Below are positions 34,935 through 45,865 of a stretch of DNA of 64,000 bases, piece by piece. The notes under the pieces are model-generated. The model ran no database searches and was not told the DNA's origin. It saw nothing but the letters and a program-made list of their open reading frames with translations. The stretch comes from Ochotona curzoniae. Lineage: Eukaryota; Chordata; Mammalia; Lagomorpha; Ochotonidae. The position numbers and the translations under genes are program-made. The stretch is taken from contig NW_024465751.1 of the NCBI RefSeq assembly GCF_017591425.1, positions 310,001-374,000 on the forward strand, given 5' to 3'. The first letter of the stretch is position 1; every line of letters begins with the position of its first letter.

Positions 34935-34969
34935 CACACCTGACCTTAGCCAAAAGACCAAGAAGTGAG
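34935..34969 (-). pseudogene. U2 snRNA 5'-end pseudogene fragment (about 35 nt)
   Basis: The plus strand 'gaccttagccaaaagaccaa' with flanks is the complement of U2 snRNA nucleotides 1 to about 35 (the 5' 'CTTTTGGCTAAG' region). About 25 of 31 positions match. The core of 12 is exact, and the clear differences are transitions, partly at former CpGs. Sequence beyond about nt 35 is missing. Both sides resemble the same stretch of L1 ('tcatcgcaaatttcacacc' left, 'tcatgtagatctcatccaca' right), as an old target-site duplication would. Such 3'-truncated, tail-less snRNA pseudogenes are a known class. It is not a functional gene. Confidence 0.62.
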
Positions 34970-35096
34970 TCATGTAGATCTCATCCACACACTTGATTAC
35001 TTTATCCAAAAATATTTAAATTTTTAGAGCTATTGTGAATGGAAACTATCTTATTAGCATTTGCTCAGCTAGTTTATAAAAATGCTATCTATTTGT

Positions 35097-35421
35097 TTAT
35101 TATTTTAATTCTCTATTGGAAAGTCAGATTTACAGAGAGAGGGAGAGTCAGAGAGGAAGATCTTCTAACTGCTGGTTCACTCCCCAAGTCACTGCAATGG
35201 CTGAAGCTGAGCTGATCTGAAGCTAGGAGCCAGGAGCTTCCTTCAGGTCTCTCACATGGGTGGAAGGTTCTAAGGCTTTGTACACTCCTTGACTGCTTTC
35301 CCAGGCCACAAGCAGGGAGCTGGATGGGAAGTGGAGCAGCCAGGATTAGAACCAGTGTCCATATGGGAGCCCGGTGCATGTAATGTGAGTACTTTAGCCA
35401 CTAGGTTACTGCACCAGGCCC
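35097..35421 (-). repeat. CSINE, antisense, nested in old L1
   Basis: From 'tttattattttaattctcta' and 'ttggaaagtcagatttacag' to 'ttagccactaggttactgca' and 'ccaggcccc'. Full length; L1 ORF2 sequence continues on both sides. Confidence 0.95.
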
Positions 35422-36072
35422 CAGTGCTATTTATTTTTATGTATTAATTTTTATATGTTGCAGCTTTGCTAAATTGTCATCAGTTCTAGTCATTTCTTAA
35501 AGTAGTGTTTGGTTCCCATCCAAGAGGATCACATCATTTGACTTAATGACTTATATCATTCTGATTTCTTTTTCTTACCTAACATCTCTGATTAATGCTT
35601 CCAAAACTATACTGAATACTGTTGGTGAGAGTACCATTGCATGGTACCGGATGTTCCTGGAAATTCTTCCAGGTTTCCCCATTCAGTGTGATGATGGATG
35701 TGTGTTTGTTGCTTAATGCCTCAATTATGTTGAGATATGGACCTTCTAAACCCAATTTTTACGGTTTTTGTTATTTATCAGATCCTTCGTCTGCATCTCT
35801 TTATATAATTATACAGTGTTTATTCTTCATTTTCTTACGTGATGCATCCTGTGTATTGATTTGTGTATGTTGAAACATTCCTGTAATAAATCCCACTTGG
35901 TCAGTGGGTTACAGCCTTTTTGATGTGTTGGTGGATTTGATTTGTTAGTGTTCGCTGACTTTTGCATGTATGGTTATTAGGGATATTGGCCCATAGGTCA
36001 GTATTTTCTTAAAGCTCTCTATGATTTTGTGTTTAAGGTAATGCTGATGTCAGAATGAGTTTGAAAGGCTTT

Positions 36073-36495
36073 CTTTTTTCTTTTTTACATCATTTTATGA
36101 CACAGTTTCATAGGCTCTGGGATTTCCCCAGTCCCTCCCCAAACCCTCCCCCGATTTTGAATTCCTCCATATTGTTACAGTGGTACAATTCATAACCAGT
36201 CATGATTCCCTCATTGCGGGCATGGACTATGCAGAGTCTAGCATCTTATTGTCCAGATAAATTCAACAGTTTCATTGGGAGATCATCCTTGGTCTGAAAG
36301 TAGAGCTGGCAGAATATCATCCCCTCCAATGAGATGTCACTACGTAACTTCAGCAACAGGAGGAAACATCAAAGTTAACAACATCATGAAGTTAATTAAC
36401 ATGGTACTGAGTGACCAATATGTTAGGAAATGCAAGTTCTTAACCACATCCTGTAACTACTTGCTTGGCATCTCAATTTTAGTATATACACAACC
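36073..36495 (-). mobile_element. Younger L1 3'UTR, 5'-truncated, inserted in old L1
   Basis: From the T-rich tail and 'ttatgacacagtttcatagg' through 'ttcctccatattgttacagt' and 'gttaacaacatcatgaagtt'. It aligns with 45,901-46,300 over several hundred bp, so both are the same L1 3'UTR family. Old L1 ORF2 resumes near 36,497. Confidence 0.8.
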
Positions 36496-37860
36496 AGCTC
36501 AATTGGTTTGAATAGTCTAAGAGATATTTTTTCTTAAAAGGTTGGTGGAATTCAGCACTCAAACTACCAAGTCTTGAGCTTTTTTGTTGGGTGGATCTTA
36601 TTATTGATTCAAACCGTGTCTTGGCTATTTGTTTGGGTTTTCCTCCTTTTAGTGTGTGTGTTAGCTGGACCAGTGGTTTTAAAAATCCTGTTGACATAAA
36701 AAAAATTCTTGATTATACCAATTTTTGTATATATTTTAATTTCTATTTTTTGTTTATAATGTATTATTTGCTTTCTTCTGTTAGCTTTGTGTTTGGTTTA
36801 TGTTTGTCTTTTAAGATGTATAATTAGATGATTTGTTTGCTACTTCTCCAATCTTTTGATGTAGGCAATTATTACTATAAAACTTCCTATTAACACTGCT
36901 CTTACTATATCACAAAAGGTTTTGCTTTCACTTTCATTCATTTCAAGGGAATTTTTCAATTTCTTCTTTGATATATTTTATAATACACTATTCATTCAAT
37001 ACTGTGTGGGTTTTATTTTTGTTTTGTTGTTTTTCTAGTTTATAAGAGTTTGTTTATTTTCCAGGATTTTTTTCTTCGTAATATCATAGTCAGGAAAGTT
37101 ACATGACGCAATTTCACTTTCACAAAATTTGTTAACACATTTGTGGCCAACTGCATGGTTACTCTGGAGAATGTTTCTTCAGTGATGAGAAGAATGTGTT
37201 TTGTACAGATGTGGGATAAAATGTTAGGTATCGATTAGGCCCATTTGGTCCATATTGTAGATTAATTCAGCTGCTAAGTTGTTCACTTTCGGTCTAGTTG
37301 TTCTGTCAGTTGATGAAACTGGAGTTTTAAAATTTTCCCCGATTATTATTTTCTTAGGATTTATGTCTCCATTTGAATTTGTTCACCAAAGGTATTCACC
37401 AATTTATAAAGCATCAAACAGTGTGTGCATATATATATGTGCTGTATATGTGTGTGTATATATATATATATGCTATAGTCATTTTTTATTGCTGAATTTA
37501 TCCCTTATTACACAGTGACCTTTTGTCTTGGAGTCTGTTTGATCTCCTAAGAGTACAGCTTTTGATGTCTATCTCCACGGAATGTCTTTTTTCATTCTTT
37601 GCTTCCAGGCTCTGAATATCTTTATTGTACGTTTCTTACAGGCAGCATATAGATGGCTCTTGTTTTTTTCTATCAGTTCAGGCAATCTATATCTTATTTT
37701 AATTTTTAATTGGTTTTTACCAGATTCAATGTGATCTGTAGATGTAATTCTACGGATGTAATGATATTTCCTTCCTTCCTCTCACTCTTCTTCCTGCCCC
37801 CTTTCTTGTTACCTTCTTTTTTTAGTTTTTGAGATAACATATTTTAAATTTACGTTTCAG

Positions 37861-39060
37861 TGAAGAAGATTAATAGTTCATTGAATAAGAAGTTTAAGAA
37901 GTCAAAAGCAAAAAGACCTTAGTTTAATGGCAATACAGACAATAGTTATAAACAATAATTGAATAGAAAAATGTCTATTTCAATCTTAGCATGTGACTGC
38001 ATGGGAACTCAACTGCAACCTGGATTCCTCTGAGAAGCAGAGAATTCCTCACGCCTACACTTCTGCCTACACCTCCCACAATCACTGGTTGCAGGAGATC
38101 AATTCTCCTCACTGATGGTTGCCCTGCCCCAGCCCTGACAGCTTCTGGGCTTCTGAGAGCAGCAGAATCTTCTATGACTCCCCGAGTCAGGACAGGTTTC
38201 AGCTACAACTCTTACCACAGCAAATTGAATTCATTGCTTTGGTATGCAGGTCTAAGGGGGCTACCACTTTACAGAGCACAGTAGTCACCGGGACCTCTAT
38301 TGGCTCCCAGGCCAGACTCAAAGCTGATGGGAACCCTGGAAGTCTCCCTGAAAGCTGCCAGTGCCGGACGTGGCTTCTCTCACGTTGCGTGGGAAGAGGA
38401 TGCTATCCAGCAGTTTGAACGTAGGAGTGGCCAGCAGCAGTGAGCTTGTCTGTCCTCTTTCCGCACTGCCCCATGCAATGAGTCTCTGTTCTGTTCTGTC
38501 CATTCTTTACTAAAGGAATCTCTCAATCTGTCCCCGGGAATGTGGTCTTTCCTTTGTTTTTCTGGTATCTTTCTGTGCGTGAGATAAATGCTGCTTAGCA
38601 TCCTTCAGCCGTGTTGGCTGTTTCGCTGGGGTGTTTTCACATCTCTGAAATGATCCAGTGACATGGTCACTGGGTGCCTACAATTGGTGTGATTGGACCC
38701 CACTTTGGAGCTCAGGCATTCAGCCCTGTTGACCAATAGTTCAAGGGAATCAGTTGGCCAGAATTAAAACTGGGTCTTAGATAGAAGCCCACAGACTCAT
38801 ACCACTGTCTCCCTACAAGTGCTTCCACTCGCAGGAACTATTGTAGGTTATCATTTTTGCAAGAAAGAGGCACAACTTCACTGCAGAAATTGCCTGGGGA
38901 GGTGGGGACCTCAGAGAGACACTCTGGCAGTGGCTGACCTTTAGCTGGCGTCCTCCAACTGTGACCCAATCAAGCATAATGAGCTTAGAAGAAGGCTTAG
39001 AGTTGTTTTCTTCTCTGCATCCTTTTTCTCCCAGACTTTATTGGGACTTTAGCAGAAGGC
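37861..39060. other. Unassigned non-coding sequence
   Basis: No gene recognised. 38,000-38,600 has a slightly higher CpG content and could belong to an unrecognised LTR or L1 5'UTR, but no landmark supports this. Confidence 0.4.
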
Positions 39061-39079
39061 TGTTTTTCCTTCTGCACTT

Positions 39080-39215
39080 ATTTATATTTAGCCTGAGCAT
39101 CCTGTTAATTACAGAGCAGTTACAGGAGAATTAGGGACACTATATATAAATTTGCCATTTATGCAAATTGGAAGGAGAGAACAAAGAAAAATTAGCTTAA
39201 TTAGTCTAATTGCTG
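39080..39215. promoter_or_regulatory. Candidate homeodomain/POU/SOX-type enhancer element
   Basis: A dense cluster of developmental transcription-factor motifs in non-repeat AT-rich DNA. TTAATTA lies at 39,105, the POU octamer ATGCAAAT at 39,161, the SOX-like AACAAAG at 39,180, TTAATTAG at 39,197 and TAATTG at 39,207. This is typical of vertebrate conserved non-coding elements. Function and conservation are inferred, not shown. Confidence 0.3.
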
Positions 39216-39697
39216 AAAAAGTGGGAGGTGAGGCAAACATAGCTTTAAGCAAAGGAAAAGCAGAGGAAGTCTCCAGGAAGTGGTGACCCAAATCAGCCTG
39301 GGTGGCAGGGCTCTGACCTTTTTATGATGTCAAGACCTTGCTGAGACTTTGGGATGACTGGAAGCCTTGGAGAGGAAGGACTGAGTGCTTTCAACATGAA
39401 AATGCCACGTGATTGTTCAAAAATGGAACAAAGTTCTTGCTTCCTGGAGGGTTGTTCATCTGTGTGTGAGTGGTGTTTCAGGTGGGTAAAGACAGAGAAC
39501 ACCTTATGTCTTTTCTCATTGGCCAGGCCAGCACGTGCTTGAAAAGCTGCCTAGAAGCCATGATGCAGATGTAAGTCTCACTGCTCTCATGAAGCTTGGG
39601 AGAGAGAAATTAGGAGGCGTTGAACAAATGATGTGTTAAGAGCACAGTCAAATGGTCTGAGGTATGTGGTTGCCTGTCCCAGTTACATTTTGATTTT
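39216..39697. other. Unassigned non-coding sequence
   Basis: Nothing recognised apart from the 12-bp 'cattttgatttt' at 39,686-39,697, which is the left direct repeat of the composite SINE. Confidence 0.5.
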
Positions 39698-39942
39698 CAA
39701 CATTTTTTAAAAGGTTTATTTATTTTTTATTGTAAAGTGAGATATATAGAGAAAAAGAGAGACAAAATTCCTCCATCCACTGGTTCACTCCCCAAGTGGC
39801 CATGATGGCCGGAGTTGAGCCTATCCAAAGCCAGAAGCCAGAGCTTCTTCCAGGTCTCCCATGCAGGTGCAGGGTCCCAAGGCTTTGGATTGTCCTCGAT
39901 TGCTTTCCCCGGCCACAGCAGGGAGCTGGACGGGTAGTGGAA
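39698..39942 (-). repeat. CSINE (pika type), antisense, 5'-truncated: 3' module of a composite SINE
   Basis: From 'cattttttaaaaggtttatt' and 'attgtaaagtgagatatata' through 'aggtctcccatgcaggtgca' to 'agctggacgggtagtgg'. There it stops, inside the SINE body, and joins CSINE3-type sequence in the same orientation. Confidence 0.88.
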
Positions 39943-40205
39943 CGGAACTCCTGTCTACTGGGTCACTTCTGCAATGCCCACAAAGGCCTGGTGGGACTGA
40001 AACAGGTTGAAGCTGAGAATTGATCTCAAGTCACACTCATCCATGTGGGTGGCAGGGACCCACATGTTTAAGCTATCACCTTCTACTTTTCAGGCTTGGC
40101 ATTAACAGGAAGCTGCAATTAGGAGCAGATTTGAACCCAGGCACTCTAGTGCAGAATACAGGGGTCCCAACTGGGGACTTAACTACGAGGCTAAGTATCA
40201 CTCCC
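39943..40205 (-). repeat. CSINE3-like SINE, antisense: 5' module of a composite SINE
   Basis: On the minus strand it starts with the tRNA-related head near 40,205. It runs through 'ctgcacttagagtg'-like and 'gggtccctgccacccacat' blocks to a decayed 'tgggcattgcagaagtgacc' near 39,970, then meets the truncated CSINE. The direct repeat 'cattttgatttt' follows at 40,206-40,217. Confidence 0.78.
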
Positions 40206-40217
40206 CATTTTGATTTT

Positions 40218-40699
40218 ATATAAACAAAAGTACATACTTTTAATATAAGTATTCATCATACACTATCTGGAACATAATTATATTAAAATGTACTTTGGTG
40301 CTTATTTAAAATTCAAATTAACTGAGAGTCCTATACTTGTATTGTTTTTTCTGGCAATCTCCTGAGAAAGAACAGACAAAATTTCTCTCCTAAATCTTCC
40401 CAGGACCTTAGGAAAAACCCAGTTGCTTAGTTTCGCCCAGCCAAATGCAGGTCTCCTCGGCGTGGTGACATTAGTGGACAGAGTGGGCGACCTTTGGGAG
40501 GTTAACACAGAAGCAAGGGCTCCAGGGAATCCTGGGCTCTGCAGTCCCACTTGGCCCTGCGTTTTCCCCGGCTCTCTGAATCTACAGTACAACACCGGAC
40601 AGATCAGAGCCAGAAAGGTTCTGGGTTCCATGACTGCCAAGCATAGAGTTCTGGGTACATTTGCTGTGTGTTATTCCAAAAGTGTGCGTGTGTTAACTT
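40218..40699. other. Unassigned non-coding sequence
   Basis: No gene or repeat recognised. Confidence 0.45.
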
Positions 40700-40860
40700 G
40701 TTCATTCCCTCCATAACTCATTGGAGGTGGACAAGTCTGGCCTCGGTTCAGAGCTATGAAGACAGGCAGAGAGACCTCAGAGATTCCAGGGAAAGTGACT
40801 AATCAGCCTGAGAGCTGAGATTTAGCCCTGCAGTCTGGCTCCAGGGCCTTCGCTCTCAGG
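40700..40860 (-). repeat. MIR fragment, antisense
   Basis: 'aagtgactaatcagcctgag' followed by 'tttagccctgcagtctggct' and 'ccagggccttcgctctc' matches the antisense MIR 5' half, with a decayed 3' half before it. Confidence 0.65.
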
Positions 40861-41244
40861 TATACACAGAGCTGTCCAACAGTGGGATTTGCAGTCTGAC
40901 AACGAGATAAACAGAAACCTGCTCAGTTATTCAGTGTGATTCTGTTCAAAAGGCAGTGGATTCCAAGGTGGCCTGTGTGCTGGAGGTGAAACAGGAGGGC
41001 AGACTGAGCTGTGCATTTCCACATGTGCATCTGTCATTGTGGTCTATTGGGAAGGAAGGGAGCTCAGGGCTTTGTCTCTGTCTCCATGTAGGATGGGTGA
41101 CTTTGTAAGAACATGAACTAAGGGTGCACATCTGAAGAAGCTCTGGTTTTCCTCCCGAAGACTGTAGGGGTTGCATCCAGCGGCACGGCATTCAGAGTAA
41201 ATGATTTGCATGTTCCTCATCTACTTTAGATTCAGTTTCCCACT
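40861..41244. other. Unassigned non-coding sequence
   Basis: Nothing recognised. Confidence 0.45.
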
Positions 41245-41397
41245 AGGGAGCATCCTGGGAGGAAGAAGGTGTGATTCAAGTACTCAGGTCCCCGTCACCT
41301 ACGTGGGAATACTGGAAAATGGGATTGCGGTTCAGGCTTCCAGCCTGGACTAGCTTTGGGTATTGGAGATATTTGGGGAGTGGGCCAGTTGTTGGAA

Positions 41398-41440
<43 letters not shown>

Positions 41441-41470
41441 CTTGCTCGCTCTCTTTCTCCTTCTCCTCCT
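41245..41470 (+). repeat. CSINE3-like SINE, sense, 5'-truncated
   Basis: 'tcctgggaggaagaaggtgt', 'ctcaggtccccgtcacctac', 'gtgggaatactggaaaatgg', 'gatatttggggagtgggcca', then a long CT run. This is the CSINE3 3' two-thirds in sense orientation. Confidence 0.75.
41401..41438. repeat. (CT)19 microsatellite
   Basis: Nineteen uninterrupted CT units in the pyrimidine-rich segment of the surrounding SINE. Confidence 0.97.
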
Positions 41471-41964
41471 AGATGCTCTGGCTCCAAGCAGATAGGTTCT
41501 CATAGGCCTTTGGTTCAAGCCAGAGGTGAAACATGGAGTTTCTCTCCGTTTGTTAGAAACACAGAAACTCTCACCAGGCCTGAAGTGTCTGTCCTGAGCT
41601 GGTGTGCTTGCCAGGGCCTCTAGCAATCTCCCTGGATCATGCAACAGATGTTTTCCCTTAAACACAGGCTGCTAGAGAGCATGTACTAGATGATTGAAAG
41701 AGACAGATAAAATTGCCCAAAGAGAAGGGGAAAAGATGGTAGCAACACTGAAATGACTACATGAAAAACACATGAAGAAACAGGGGTCCGGAACCTAAGA
41801 AGAGCAGTAGGGTAGGGAGATGCAGTCACCAGCTTCCAGTTTCTGAAGGCTGAGATCTTCAGAGGGGAGGGACTGCCTGTCTCCACGGGGCAGGACCAGC
41901 TCTGTTAAATGTGAGCCGCACATTGTATGTATGTCAGCATATATGTATGTATATACATGCATTT
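41471..41964. other. Unassigned non-coding sequence
   Basis: No gene or repeat recognised. Confidence 0.45.
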
Positions 41965-42239
41965 GAAAAAAAACTTATTTATTTATTTTATAGAGCTACA
42001 GAGAGAAGGGGTGATGGAGAAATAGAAAGAGATCTTCCATCCACTGGTTGTAGGTCCAGGTCGAAGTTAGGAGGCAGCAGCTTTATCCAGGTCTGCTATG
42101 TAGACAGTAGGGACCCAAACACTTGGGCCATCTCCTGCTGCTTTTCTCACACCATTAGAATGGAGCTGGAAATGAAGTGGAGTATCTGGGACATGAACTG
42201 CCAGCATTATAGGTAATAGCTGTTTGCCCTGAGCCACAC
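41965..42239 (-). repeat. CSINE, antisense
   Basis: From 'aacttatttatttattttat' through 'atcttccatccactggttgt', 'aggtctgctatgtagacag', 'aacacttgggccatctcctg' and 'atggagctggaaatgaagtg' to the tRNA-related end 'gccctgagccacaca'. It abuts a second antisense SINE directly. Confidence 0.85.
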
Positions 42240-42520
42240 ATTTTTTAAATTAATTAATTAATTAATTAGGCAGAGAGAGACAGTCTCCAACACTAGTTCA
42301 TTCTCCAGTGGCTGGTGTAAGGTAGTGGCTGAAGTCAGGAGCAAGGAACTCATCAGTCCAGGTCTGTTACAGGCATGGCACGATCCCAAGTACTTTCAGG
42401 GTTGCCTCCCAGGATCTGTATTAGCAGGAAGCTGAAGTGGGAGCCGCAGCCAGATATTGAACCCAGGTACTCTGAAGTGAGACATTTGTAAATGTTTTAG
42501 CCATCAGGCTAAATAATTGT
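42240..42520 (-). repeat. CSINE3-like SINE, antisense
   Basis: Starts with a T-rich/TTAA tail, then 'ggcagagagagacagtctcc', 'ttcattctccagtggctggt', 'gggttgcctcccaggatctg', 'tattagcaggaagctgaagt' and 'aacccaggtactctgaagtg'. Head-to-tail with the CSINE at its left. Confidence 0.82.
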
Positions 42521-43010
42521 TCTGAGTATTGATGTTAATAACCGTTCGTTGGTTATTGGTCATTTTGAGATAATAATGGCTGACTTCCTCTGTTGTTGAT
42601 GATAGTCTGGCAGACACGTTGGTGAAGTCATGGAATGTAGGGAACAAATCCAGACAACTTGGCTCATTGTGTTGAGATCATTCTTTTAATCCCAAATCTT
42701 CTTTTCTAATGCTCTTAGTTGCTCTGCACCTTAACGTATTTCCCTAAAGGGCTGGAATCCTGCTCAGGTTTTCTTAACATTTGACACTGGCTTGGGAATG
42801 GTGAGAAGGAAGACTCAACATTGGTCAGATATATCCCTACCCATAGGGCCCAGGGATTGATTAGGAAAGTCACAGGCAATGGGTACCTGGGTGCAGGTGA
42901 GCTATTTTGATGTTTCTCCATGTCAATAAGGAGGAGCCATTGTTCTAGACCTCAGTGGAGAGGTGACACAGAGGCTACAAGGAGAGTTTGCCAAGTCTCT
43001 GATATCTGCT
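42521..43010. other. Unassigned non-coding sequence
   Basis: Nothing recognised. Confidence 0.45.
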
Positions 43011-43455
43011 GTGTGAGGAATGATTTGAAGGTCATCATGGAAACGGAGACCCTTCTACCCTGGACCCAGCGCCATTTCCTTTTCCTCACAGCTCATGAAA
43101 TTCATGCAGATCCACCTGTTCACCACTCAGACAACCCGGCATTTTACCTGAGCATCCCACCCCTATCTGCCAACCCCTTCCCCAACCTGTCCACTTACCA
43201 GTCATCCTTAGACATTCACCTGCAGGCACCAATCCCCCGGGTCCTGCCCTCAGTCCCTCCCACTCTCACCCCCCACCATGCCTTGTGAGCTCACCTGAAC
43301 ATAAGGAGCCCAGGTGCCTCCATCTTCCCCTTTTTCCTTGCTGGTTTTCCTACTGCCTCGGTCCTGCTCCTGCCCCGATGGAATAAACCTCCTAATATAC
43401 CTCCTTGCATCTGGTGTTTTTGGCTCACGGTAAAAGCACCAGACTGTGGGAATTA
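43011..43455 (+). mobile_element. Probable solo LTR, class I ERV-like
   Basis: About 445 bp with LTR layout: start TGTGAGGAATGAT, C-rich U3, a TATA-like CATAAGG at 43,300, and AATAAA at 43,382. These are 82 bp apart, as in gammaretroviral R regions. 'ccttgcatctggtgtttttg' and 'gctcacggtaaaag' follow as a U5-like segment. GCTG occurs immediately outside both proposed edges, as a 4-bp class I duplication would. The right edge ends TTA rather than CA, so boundaries are uncertain. The open frame at 42,920-43,288 lies inside it and is not a gene. Confidence 0.5.
43382..43387 (+). terminator. AATAAA polyadenylation signal of the LTR
   Basis: AATAAA placed as the R-region signal of the proposed LTR, with 'ccttgcatctggtgtt' about 20-35 bp downstream. 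Use in vivo is unknown. Confidence 0.4.
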
Positions 43456-45865
43456 GCTGCGCGTAATAATATAAGAACTAGAACTTTAAGTCTTTTAACT
43501 AACATGCTGCATGCCTAGAGCTGAGAGCCTAGGACAAGCAGATCCAGATTCCACAGATCAGAGAACAACGTGGAGCCATTTGTTGGCTTACATCTCTTTC
43601 TCATAGTGACAGGGAGAAATGCACAAGGAAAAACTGCTTGTCCCTGAGGGTGTGGGGCCACAGGAGGTGTCCACCTTGTGTCCGTGGCAGCAGTCAGATT
43701 CAACACAGAGAAACATCTATACACATTCACAAACACCTGCACCCACCAAGAGCTGCAGAGAGCATTCATCAACAGCCATGTATCCACAAGCAGCTGCATC
43801 TAAGCCATGCTCCCCAGTTGCTCACAGACAACAGTGGCCAGGTGCCAAAACATTACATAACAGACTGTAGGTCTGTGGGTTGCTGAGACACCAGGTACCA
43901 TAGAGAAAGACATGGGAAACACAGAGATAAAGGGTCAAGGGCATCTTCTCAAATTCACTTCCTCATCATCCCACTGGGTCGGCCTCAGGACTGAAGGAGG
44001 CAGGATGTCCACTTTGCCTCATTTCAGAAGGGAGAGAATAAGAGGTGCTTACCCCCTACCTGGAGCCATACACTGAGGAAGGTCCAGAGCCAATATTTCA
44101 GGTTCTAAATCCCATGACAACTCTATTCCGTTGCCTGAACCTCAGACTTGTTGTAGAAGGTATTAGAGGGTAGCAGGCAGGCAGTAGCTCGTTCTGCTTC
44201 ACAAATTGCACATAATTTAGGAAAATAAATAAGACTTCTGGAGATGGAATTTTAAAACCTGTGCAAAGCAAGTCACCACACATAGAAGCACATGACACAT
44301 GTCCATCCTTGAAGACCTGGATTAATTTAAGGAAGAGAGGGAAGAGGCACACAAATTACAACAGAACAGGAAATGTTTGGAGCATTTTGGAAGATGGTTC
44401 AATAAAAAAAATGTGCCAGATCATGGTCTAAAAATTAGCTTATTGAAAGTAAATTACCGTGTTCTGTGAGCTGTAGGCAAAGTATAATATGTCTCCTACC
44501 AACTTATTCACACCAGGCTCCGGCTATTGGAGCATATCCCAGTATTGCACAGAATAGAATCCAGATGAGGTTTCTAAACAGAGGATCTGGTATTCTAGAA
44601 CAGGGTGAGACCTGTGCAGGAGCGAATAGGAGGAAGCAAGCCTTTTTGTGCAGGCTCTACCAAGGAGTGCATCTTAGTCACAACAAGAATGGACAAGAGG
44701 GATTATTACTAATCAGCAGATGTAAGCATTTTCAAGGATTTGACTGAGAAGTCATATGTGTCCTATATCAAATTATTTCATTAGAAACAACAGGGTTGTC
44801 CAGGAAAGAAAAACTTTTAAAATCAGGCTTGTTTATCATTTACATGACAAAGTGGGTTAAGGGAAAGGCTACATTAGCCTGTTACTGGATAATAAATTAT
44901 GATGGAAACTAATGGTTAATGTGACAATTAGCATCCTGGTTTTATGTGTAGACTAGGGTCATTTGGGGCCATCAGGAAGTGCCTGGGGCCACAACCCACC
45001 TGAAGACCTAGATGCCCAGGAAAGCCACACTCACGGCTAGCAGGTAGTGCTGTCATTTGTGATCTCAGTGGTCTCTCCTGACCAGCACATCTACGAGGGG
45101 CTGCTCTACGGGTGCTCCATGGCCTCTTGCAGGTGTTCTGGTCAAGGGTGACAGCTGAGATTACATGGTAGATGAGTGTGGGGTGGAAATTCACCAAGAG
45201 CAAGAATCCCGAGAGAAGCAGCTAGATACTTCCCAGGATCGCTATGGCCTAACTCAGAGGGCCGGGAAGACTGCCTCTTAATGATGAAGGTCAGCCTTGT
45301 GTGTGAGAGGAGGCGAGCTGAGAGCTCAGTATGTGAGGGTCCAATGATTCAGCTCATCAGGAAACTAGATGTATGATTCCACATCTAGAGTCAAAGAAAT
45401 CGGAAGTTCTATACAGCCTATGATGAAGCAAACACAAAAGAACAATATAGTTTAGGAGGGTGAAAGACTGGGGTGGGTTTCATGAAGGAGGGGACTAATT
45501 CAGTACAAGAAGAAATGAGAAGCAGGTGTTTGTTCTGGAAAGTGTGTACTGTGATATAAGAGGAAAATGCACTTGATAATTTGAGAGTAACAAAAGGACT
45601 CTATGAACCAGGGGAAATCTGTGAGGCATTCTGGGAGATGTAAAAACCTTTACACCTCCAGATCTCCACAAACCAGAACTGTTACTGCTCAGCAGCAAAG
45701 TTAAGATTAGATACTCTGACTTTACCAAACGTGATGTATTATGAATCTCGACCAATCTGGTAAAGTGGTAGGTGGCCAAGAATATAAAATATTTCCAAAA
45801 CATTTCTTAGAAATATACACAAGTGTAGGGTTTGTATTGTCCAGATTGTTACTTGGAGTGAAGTT
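43456..45865. other. Unassigned non-coding sequence
   Basis: No gene recognised. AT-rich 44,821-44,945, with 'ggataataaattatgatgga' and 'gtgacaattagcatcctgg', resembles conserved non-coding DNA. Nothing else stands out. Confidence 0.45.

Larger units (their letters stand above)
34385..37860 (-). mobile_element. Old L1 (3'UTR and most of ORF2), antisense, with nested insertions
   Basis: Antisense L1 ORF2 text runs in order. The 3'UTR-like 'gtgtacagataagtaag' area is at 34,385-34,560. 'gttgctttgcgtattcacaa' is at 34,713. The segment 'gatcacatcatttgac' near 35,527 is where the reverse-transcriptase FADD codons lie. 'tttgatgtgttggtggattt' is at 35,918, 'ggtggaattcagcactcaaa' at 36,543, and 'tttttaattggtttttacca' (ORF2 start region) at 37,705. 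Stops and indels abound, so it is inactive. Nested in it are a U2 snRNA fragment (34,935-34,969), a CSINE (35,097-35,421) and a younger L1 3' end (36,073-36,495). Confidence 0.87.

Noticed and set aside
41276..41665. 129-codon minus-strand frame with RERERE repeats
   Set aside because: Translation of the (CT)19 microsatellite in a SINE.
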